Source: Verrucomicrobiales bacterium (GTDB lineage: Bacteria > Verrucomicrobiota > Verrucomicrobiia > Verrucomicrobiales > DEV007). From it: 50,346 nucleotides of DNA. The DNA lies in the NCBI GenBank assembly GCA_028047635.1, contig JAOFXR010000018.1, positions 1-50,346 on the forward strand. Reading direction: 5' to 3'. The stretch's first letter is position 1, and each line of letters starts with the position of its first letter. Made by a program: the position numbers and the translations under genes. The notes beneath the pieces are model-generated. The model worked only from the letters and a program-made list of their open reading frames with translations, had not been told where the DNA came from and made no database searches. Shown one piece after another: positions 43,917-50,346 of this stretch.

Positions 43917-43990
43917 TATAATTTCAAGGCAGTGCGGAACACTCCCTTGGTATTCTGAGGGCTTTCGCCCGGAGCCAGCTCTTAGCCTGG

Positions 43991-45403
43991 TTACGCTAAT
44001 ATGTCGTGAAGGACATTGCCGTGGACATCGGTGAGCCTGACGTCTCTTCCCGCGTAGCGGTAGGTGAGGTTTTCGTGATTCATGCCGAGCTGATGCAGCA
44101 CCGTGGCCCAGAGATCAAAAAAAGTAGTGGGACGATCAACTACCTTGTAACCGTAATCGTCTGTCGCGCCATAAACTGATCCTCCTTTGACACCGCCTCC
44201 TGCGAGCCAGACGGAAAATCCGAAGGGGTTGTGATCACGTCCGTCACTTCCCTGGGAGAAAGGGGTTCGTCCGAATTCACCGGTGAAAACGATGAGCGTT
44301 TCATCGAGGAGACCACGGGATTTCAAATCAGTGATGAGAGCCGCGATGGGCTGATCAACCTGATGTGCCATCGCTCCATGCCCTTCCTTTAATTTGCCAT
44401 GTTGGTCCCAGGGATTAGCCGCGCCGCCGGCACCGAGGCCTTCGGTGAGACAGGACAATTCGACGAACCGAACACCGCGTTCGACGAGGCGGCGGGCGAG
44501 AAGGGCCTGCTTTGCGTAGGCTGACATCTGTGGATCAGGATCATCAACGCCATAGAGTTTTCGCGTCGCCTCCGATTCCCCTGAAATGTCACACACTTTG
44601 GGAACGGCTGCCTGCATCTTAAACGCCGTCTCATAATTCTTGATCGCGGCTTCGACCTTGTCATTTTCTCCCAGTGCGGCTGAAAATTGTTTGTCGATCT
44701 GACTCATGAAATCTAATCGGCTTCGCTGAATCGAAGTCGCCTGACTGGGTTTAATGTTCAAAACGGGAGAGGGGTCATCCGCCTTGAGAATCGACGCCTG
44801 GTGTTGAGCGGGGAGAAAACCATTGCTGAAAAGTCCCACACCTCCGTGGGCCGTCGCGGCTCCGCCACTCTGAAGGACGCAATAGGCGGGTAAGTTTTCG
44901 TTTTCCGAACCGAGGCCGTAACTGATCCACGCTCCTGCACTCGGGTGTCCGAGAAATGGAAATCCGGTGTGAGCCATGAAGTTCCCCTGGGCATGCTCAT
45001 TGACTGATGTCGTCATCGAGCGAATCAAGGCAAGGCTGTCGGCGTGCTCAGCGGTCTTCGAGAAAATCTCGCTGATCTTCATTCCACTTTCCCCATATTT
45101 TTTGAAGTCGAATGGAGATCCGAATATTTGGCCATTGTTGTTGAACTGCGTGCGTTCGACCTTCATCGGCATCGGCTTTCCGTGCTCCTTGTTCAGGCGT
45201 GGTTTAGGGTCGAAGGAATCAACCTGCGAGACGCCACCGGACATGTAGCAAAGAATCACATTCTTCGCTTTCGGCGTTGCCTTTGGATCGGCTGCGAACA
45301 GATCACGATGAAGCATGCTCGAAAGAGCCATCGCGCCGAACCCTGCGGAAGTGCTCTCGAAAAATTGGCGGCGTGACGGTGAGGTTAGCGAATCAGTAGA
45401 CAT
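43991..45403 (-). CDS. DUF1501 domain protein
   Basis: A 470-residue protein with a Tat leader ([16 protein letters not shown], twin Arg). DUF1501 proteins have an alkaline-phosphatase/sulfatase-like fold: [20 protein letters not shown] is the first strand and metal-binding loop, and [26 protein letters not shown] is the second, with Asp/His ligands. The end is [16 protein letters not shown]. In PVC bacteria the gene is normally paired with a PSD1 gene; here its start overlaps the PSD1 end by 11 bases. The function of the pair is not established, but they are linked to polysaccharide use. No Cys/Ser-x-x-x-Arg sulfatase motif is seen. Confidence 0.95.
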   Translation of the reverse strand: MSTDSLTSPSRRQFFESTSAGFGAMALSSMLHRDLFAADPKATPKAKNVILCYMSGGVSQVDSFDPKPRLNKEHGKPMPMKVERTQFNNNGQIFGSPFDFKKYGESGMKISEIFSKTAEHADSLALIRSMTTSVNEHAQGNFMAHTGFPFLGHPSAGAWISYGLGSENENLPAYCVLQSGGAATAHGGVGLFSNGFLPAQHQASILKADDPSPVLNIKPSQATSIQRSRLDFMSQIDKQFSAALGENDKVEAAIKNYETAFKMQAAVPKVCDISGESEATRKLYGVDDPDPQMSAYAKQALLARRLVERGVRFVELSCLTEGLGAGGAANPWDQHGKLKEGHGAMAHQVDQPIAALITDLKSRGLLDETLIVFTGEFGRTPFSQGSDGRDHNPFGFSVWLAGGGVKGGSVYGATDDYGYKVVDRPTTFFDLWATVLHQLGMNHENLTYRYAGRDVRLTDVHGNVLHDILA

Positions 45404-48400
45404 AGATAAATTCCTTCAGGTTGAAAATTGAGTGGGCAAAATTCTGCCAGCGGGCGTTCTCGGAAAGTGGAAGTCCGATTTCATCGAGTTCTCGCTGGAG
45501 GTCGGTTGTCGCTCCGTTGAGTTCATCGATGCGGTTTTTTTGCGCTTCGGTTAGTGACTCGATGACGCGGGAGAGGCTAATGAAACTGGTGTCGCCATCT
45601 GCGATTGACTTCACTTCCCCGGCACTCAGAGCGCGATCAAAGAGGCGTGCATTATAGATTCGACCTTTCAAGGTCCGTCCTTTTGCGCTTGCGGTTCCGT
45701 GGCGAAGACCAAAGAGCACTTGCGATTGGCCTTTGGTAAACGATTGCACGGACCCTGCCTTGTAGCTTTTTCCGTAAGGAACGCCATTGCGATAGCCTCG
45801 AATGGATCCGTCAGCGTCGTAGGTGATTGTGATACTGATCGGGCTTTGAGAGGCTTCGATCTCCCCTATGCCATTGAAACTTTGAGTTCGTTTGTGTCGG
45901 TCGCTTCCAGAGAGCCAATGGGTGTTCCTTTTCTCGGCAAAGACAACGCTGTCGAAAGCCCCTCCATTCAGGTCCTGAACCGTCATTGCTCCGCCGCCTC
46001 GCTGAGCGAGGTCGTCAAGTGACAGCCGAACGTGCAGTGTTTTTGCTGTCAATGATTGGGACAGCGGTGGCGATTTCGCGAAACCTGTCCCGTCCAGAAG
46101 GAGGGCGCCATCTTCGAGCCGGGCATTTCCGACCAACTCGAGACCACGCTCTCCTGCTAAATCAGTGAGGCCTTTTGAGAAATCCCAAAAGCCGAGCGCA
46201 TCATGAGGCTGAGTTCCCGTAGTCGTTTTTGACTGCTTTCCGGTGACCGCTTCTTCAAGCGCCTTGCGAGCCGGGGTGAGGATAGATCGCTGCTCTGCCT
46301 TCATAGCGTTCAACTTCGCCTGAAGCTTGCTTCGCCTTTCATTGATCGTTGAGCCTTGTGCTTCTATTTGAGAAAGGAAAGCGCGAGCGATCGCTTTTTC
46401 GGATTCCGAGATTTCGCGCCCGAGGGCACTCTTCCACATCATCCCGATTCGCTCGTCTGCCTCAATCGCTGCGGTTGAACTCGCAAATTTGCCTGCGGTA
46501 TTGATGACAAATGCGCTGTTCAACATCGTCAACGATTGAGCGGGAACATTGGTTTCCGAACGGCGTCCAGTGGCAGAGAAGGGGACCGGTGCATCGTATA
46601 CACCGAGGAATGGATCCATCCGGTTTCTGATGACATTGATATAGACAGAGCGACGGGGTGTGTTTCCGGTAACCGGTGCCCCATAACGTGAATCATCGAG
46701 CATGCCGGAGACTTTCAGGAGTGCGTCCCGAATCGCTTCTGCTTCGAGGCGCTTCACTGTGAAATGGGAAAGTAGTAAATTGTCTGGGTCCTTTTCTTTA
46801 GACTCTTGACTGGGAATACTGGATCGTTGGAACGCTTCGGTTTGAACAAGGTAGGCAATGAGTTCTTTCAGGGACCAATCGAATTCATCCGAGAACTTGA
46901 CGGCGAGGGCATCAAGTAACTCAGGGTGGCTTGGCTTGTCTCCCATGCGACCAAAGTTGTCCGCCGTGGGAACAATTCCCTGTCCAAAAAGATGGTGCCA
47001 GACCCGGTTGACGATCACCCGGCGGGTAAGTGGGTTGTCCTCGCGGAGTAGGTTTTCAGCGAGCTCGAGTCGTCCGCTCTGCTTACTTTGGTAGGGCTTA
47101 GGATCAATCGCGTCGAGGAAACGGCGTGGCACTTTATCCAACGGTTTCTTGTGATCGCCTCTGTCATACAAAGGTTGGTTTGACGCGACCCATTCGTCGA
47201 GCCCGTGGACGCGTGTCGGCACGGTGATTTCGGATTCCCATTTTCGGTAAGTCGCGATCAGTGGCGATGTCTTGGGAAGTGTAGCCTGAGTGTTAGGGAG
47301 GATGCCTTCGTTGATTGCCCACTCGAGAAAGAGCGCCTGAGAATCGGTCAGTGAGTCTTCTTTCCAGCCTGCGAGTGATTTCGTCAGAGCGGACTTGAGG
47401 CGTTGGAGGAGGGTGCTGCCTTGCTCGTTCATGAGCGGGTCAAAATGCTCCAGAGTGGGCGCAGTGAAGGAATCGCTTTCCCCTTTTTTTACCAGCACTG
47501 CTTCACGAATCCCAAACCAAGAGCGATCTTCGTCCTTGGTTAGCAACGGGGCATCCTTTGCCGTGGTGAGTTCGATGTGAACTTCATCGCCTTTCCAGTA
47601 AGAGAGATCAAAACGATGCCATTTCCACGAAGAATCGTTTTTGGCTCCCAGTTCAGCGACTTTGAAGACAGTACCATTCCGAGGGTAGTTTTGAACGACG
47701 TAGCGAACCATTGAACTGCCGTCGCCCCGGGCTCTTACCAGTAACTCATACTCGTCGTTAAGAGAAAAGTCTTTTGAGGTGAGACGGGCGGCATGTTTGT
47801 CCGAAAGGAGATGGCTGTAGACTCCGGAGGGTAAAATCGCTGAGACGACACCGTCTCCGTCCGGGGAGATCGTGAATGCACCAGCGCTTGCTGTTTTGTC
47901 AGGCAATCCGTTGCCATATTTGAACCAGGAATCGTATTCGCTTTCGCTATTGAGCTTCCATCGGCCTGCGATTTCCTGTTTCTCCCATGCGCGACGTCGA
48001 GCGAGGTCGGCCTCCCATTTTTTGATGAAAGCATCAAGGTGCTTCTCTTGCTTTTGAAGTCCGGCTGGGAGCGTTACCCGGGAGATGGCTTCTTTCCAGT
48101 CGTGATAAAGGCTCGCGCGGATTTTTGGTTTCAGCTCGTTCAGCGGAGCCTTGTTTTTCTCAAGTGTCTCCTTCTTGTCGATCAGCTTTCGTCCGGGGCG
48201 GGTTGAACCGAAAACTCCGAATAGCGCGTAGTAGTCGGCCTGGGAAATGGCGTCGAACTTGTGGTTGTGGCAACGAGCGCAGGAAACTGTCAGTCCTTGA
48301 AACGCTTTCGTGAACACGTTGATTTGATCGTCCGTGAAGCGCACCTTTTCGTCGAGAGCATCGGTAGGAGCAAATCCGTGAAACACCATTCTCCAGTGAG

Positions 48401-49389
48401 CAGTCGCGATCATTGACTCATTGATTCGCAGCTCGTCGTTGTATCGTGGCTTTGCCAGGAGGTCGCCCGCAACGTGTTCTTTCAGGAGTTGGTCATAATG
48501 AACATCAGAATTGAGTGCCCTGATTAGATAGTCACGATAGAGGTGCGCGTTATCGATTTTTGGGTCACCTTCGGAGCCGTGTGATTCTGCGTATCGAATC
48601 CAGTCCATCCAGTGCCTCGCCCAGCGCTCTCCATAGGCAGGGCTGGCAAGGAGCGTTTCGGTGAGTTGCTTGAGTGCAGAAACCGAATCGAGTGCTGCCG
48701 CTTGGTTGAAACGATCCAGTTCTTCAGGTGAAGGTGGGAGTCCTGTAAGCGTGAAATAGAGGCGGCGCGCAATCGTTGCTGGATCGGCCGGGGGGGGCTT
48801 TTTCTAATTTGGCTACCTCTAGCTTCTTGTTGATGAACTCATCGACCGACGGAGCACTCGGAAGAGGATTGATCGGTTGAAAGCTCCACCAGTTCTTCCG
48901 TGTCTCGAGGATTGCTTCCCAACCGGTGTCCGAGGCGAGTTCTTCATCTGATGGGGGATTCTCCCGAGGGTCAGGCGCTCCCATAGCAATCCATTTCTCA
49001 AAGTCGGCGACGATAGGTGGATCGAGTTTCACTCCCGCCTTCGGCATCTCAAGGTCATACTCGTGTCGAAGCGCCTCCATGAGTATGGATTCGTCTGGCT
49101 TGCCGGGAATGATGGTCGGTCCAAGATCGCCACCTTTGAGAAGCCCCTCCCGATAGTCGAGGACGAGCCCCGCTTTCGCCTTGTCTCGCGAGTTGTGACA
49201 TTCGTAGCACTCCTGTGCGAGGACAGGGCGAATTTTAGATTCGAAAAATTCGATTTCCTCAGAGTTGAAGTCTGCTGCTTTGAGGAGGGGATGGGCTAAC
49301 AGCGAGGCACCTATCAGGGGTAACAGTGCGACCCAACCCTGTTGGGCGCCGTTCATTTGAGCGAGTGATCTTGAAGAATTGTTAGTCAT
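45393..49389 (-). pseudogene. PSD1 (cytochrome-type) protein gene with frameshift in a G8 run
   Basis: Reading from the ATG at 49389, the signal peptide ends near ADFNSEEIEFF. The PSCyt1 domain with one haem motif (CYECH) and a DUF1549 start follow (WWSFQPINPLPSAPS, then [15 protein letters not shown]). At eight consecutive G's (48790-48797, plus strand) the frame breaks: downstream, [25 protein letters not shown] continues the same domain in another frame. From there come DUF1549 (second Cxx[15 protein letters not shown]), a carbohydrate-binding/LamG-like insertion (~890-1010) and the DUF1553 end. With seven G's the protein would be ~1330 residues. It is translationally coupled to IclR upstream (ATGA) and DUF1501 downstream. 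Confidence 0.85.
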
Positions 49390-50171
49390 GAGAGAAGTCG
49401 CTCGCGAATAATGTTAGCGGTTGAGATGCACTCAATTCCTAATGATTCGAATTGATAGGGGTGCAGTCGAAAGCTTGGAGCCATTACCGTAACGGCTCCG
49501 ATGGGATATTGGTATTCATTCAGAATCGGAGCGGCAACGCAATGGATTCCGTCGAGCCCTTCAGAAAGATCGGTCGCGTATCCCTGCTTCACTATTTTAA
49601 GGCGGTCAGCGTCAAGCGCCTTCTTTGTGGCGAGCGTCGTAGCGGTGAACTTTTTCAATTTCACTCGCGACAGCCATCCGTTACGTTCCTGATCGGGTAG
49701 AGATGCAAGAATCGCTTTTCCCGGGGCGCATGAATAAAGGGGGACACGAAGGCCTATTGATCCCATCACCTGGACGGGGTGCTTCCCGGTTACTTGTTCA
49801 AGGACGATCCCTTTATCGTCACTCCGCACCAGGAGTTGGACTGTCTCACTGGTCGACTCACTGAGAGATTGAAGCGCTTCGTATGAACAAACCGCCAGAC
49901 TCTTGCCATTCACTTTCGGGCGAACCAGGTCGAAAAATTTATTGCTGAGAAGGTAGCGTTTGTCGTCTTCCCGTCGGTGCAGATAGCCGCGTTCGTGCAG
50001 CGTCGTAGTGATTCGAAATACTGAATTCTGGGGAATGGAAAGGCCTCGAGCCATTTCTGCCACAGAGAGCCCACGAGGGCTGTCTCCCAGTGTTTCGAGA
50101 ATCGAGAGCGTCCGGTCGGTACTGGGCGAGAGACTGCTGCTCGTAAGAGGGGTGGCTGAAGGGCTTTTCAT
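49386..50171 (-). CDS. IclR-family transcriptional regulator
   Basis: A 261-residue regulator: HTH at ~18-80 (TLSILETLGDSPRGLSVAEMARGLSIPQNSVFRITTTLHERGYLHR), then the effector-binding domain (GSIGLRVPLYSCAPGKAILASL, DGIHCVAAPILN, YPIGAVTV). IclR regulators usually control carbon-source catabolism and respond to a small acid or sugar derivative. Its stop overlaps the PSD1 start (ATGA), which places it at the head of the PSD1-DUF1501 operon. A 34-bp dyad (50169-50202) overlaps its own start codon, so autoregulation is likely. Confidence 0.94.
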   Translation of the reverse strand: MKSPSATPLTSSSLSPSTDRTLSILETLGDSPRGLSVAEMARGLSIPQNSVFRITTTLHERGYLHRREDDKRYLLSNKFFDLVRPKVNGKSLAVCSYEALQSLSESTSETVQLLVRSDDKGIVLEQVTGKHPVQVMGSIGLRVPLYSCAPGKAILASLPDQERNGWLSRVKLKKFTATTLATKKALDADRLKIVKQGYATDLSEGLDGIHCVAAPILNEYQYPIGAVTVMAPSFRLHPYQFESLGIECISTANIIRERLLS

Positions 50172-50202
50172 CTAAATACAGTTCTAAAGCTATATTTAGA
50201 TG
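50169..50202. promoter_or_regulatory. Candidate IclR operator overlapping its start codon
   Basis: CATCTAAATA (50169-50178) and TATTTAGATG (50193-50202) are perfect 10-base inverted repeats with 14 bases between. The left half contains the ATG of the IclR gene. The dyad's centre falls within the leader, a usual place for self-repression. Confidence 0.6.
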
Positions 50203-50260
50203 CGGGGGGGGCTATTCCTTTATCACGTTAATTTGGATTTGGCGGAAGCCCACTTCGGGC

Positions 50261-50346
50261 TCAGGCAAATTCAATTTCGCTGCGCCCACCGTGCAGGTGT
50301 TTGGCGATGTGAGAGAGAAGCCCTGCGATCACAATAGTGACGGCAA
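50261..50346 (-). CDS. C-terminal end of a gene entering from the right (partial)
   Basis: On the minus strand the frame ending at the TGA at 50261 encodes AVTIVIAGLLSHIAKHLHGG then RSEIEFA, a hydrophobic helix with a basic-acidic tail, so perhaps the last helix of a membrane protein. Only 28 residues are visible, and no family is recognised. A weak hairpin (AGCCC/GGGCT) overlaps the stop region, without a T-run. Confidence 0.4.
   Translation of the reverse strand, partial: AVTIVIAGLLSHIAKHLHGGRSEIEFA

Noticed and set aside
50247-50262. Intrinsic terminator at the right edge
   Set aside because: The hairpin has a 5-bp stem and no T-run on either strand, so I do not call it.

Overview
The window looks like chromosomal DNA from a free-living, probably marine, member of the Verrucomicrobiota (PVC group). 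The evidence is the combination of gene families: a cytochrome-type PSD1 protein paired with a DUF1501 protein, several secreted sulfatases, a GH86-type agarase/porphyranase, ThuA-like proteins, and Gram-negative envelope genes (YdbH/YnbE/YdbL-like, LolA-like, DedA). This is inferred from families, not from a marker gene.

Layout. 1-12.5 kb: the 3' part of a very large protein; an amidohydrolase; an M20 peptidase; an envelope operon on the minus strand (small membrane protein, DHFR, DedA-like lipoprotein, small membrane protein, FtsX/LolC-like permease, LolA-like protein); a MoxR-DUF58 pair; and a secreted esterase. 12.65-22.35 kb: a 9.7-kb genomic island inserted in the 3' half of a tRNA-Leu(UAA) gene and bounded by a perfect 59-bp direct repeat. 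It carries a tyrosine integrase, an Xis-like HTH protein and a primase/helicase-like module (a CHC2-like protein without its zinc ligands plus a TOPRIM-like/DUF3987 protein). Its cargo includes a voltage-gated-type K+ channel with a small hairpin protein, a BRCT/TerB-like protein, a TPR-like protein, a membrane-anchored HNH protein and a repeat-containing lipoprotein. The cargo segment also holds four copies of one C-terminal tail, which suggests repeated duplication and replacement. 22.4-29.2 kb: polysaccharide-related genes (sulfatase, GH86 enzyme, ThuA-like protein) beside gene remnants that abut an imperfect direct repeat. 29.4-33.3 kb: a three-gene molybdopterin oxidoreductase operon (FeS subunit, catalytic subunit, TorD-like chaperone). 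33.5-36.2 kb: a frameshifted VOC gene, a second sulfatase and an SDR dehydrogenase. 36.4-42.6 kb: metG, a lipoprotein that appears to fuse YnbE and YdbL, and a giant YdbH-like protein. 42.7-50.3 kb: a trypsin-like protease with a YARHG domain, then an IclR-PSD1-DUF1501 operon in which the PSD1 gene carries a frameshift in a G8 run.

Functionally, the chromosome shows catabolism of sulfated algal polysaccharide (sulfatases, agarase, SDR and amidohydrolase of sugar-acid type, PSD1/DUF1501, IclR control) and outer-membrane lipid and lipoprotein homeostasis. The best candidate for an undescribed system is the cargo of the tRNA-Leu island, especially 17.8-22.1 kb. Its role, for example in defence, is inference only.
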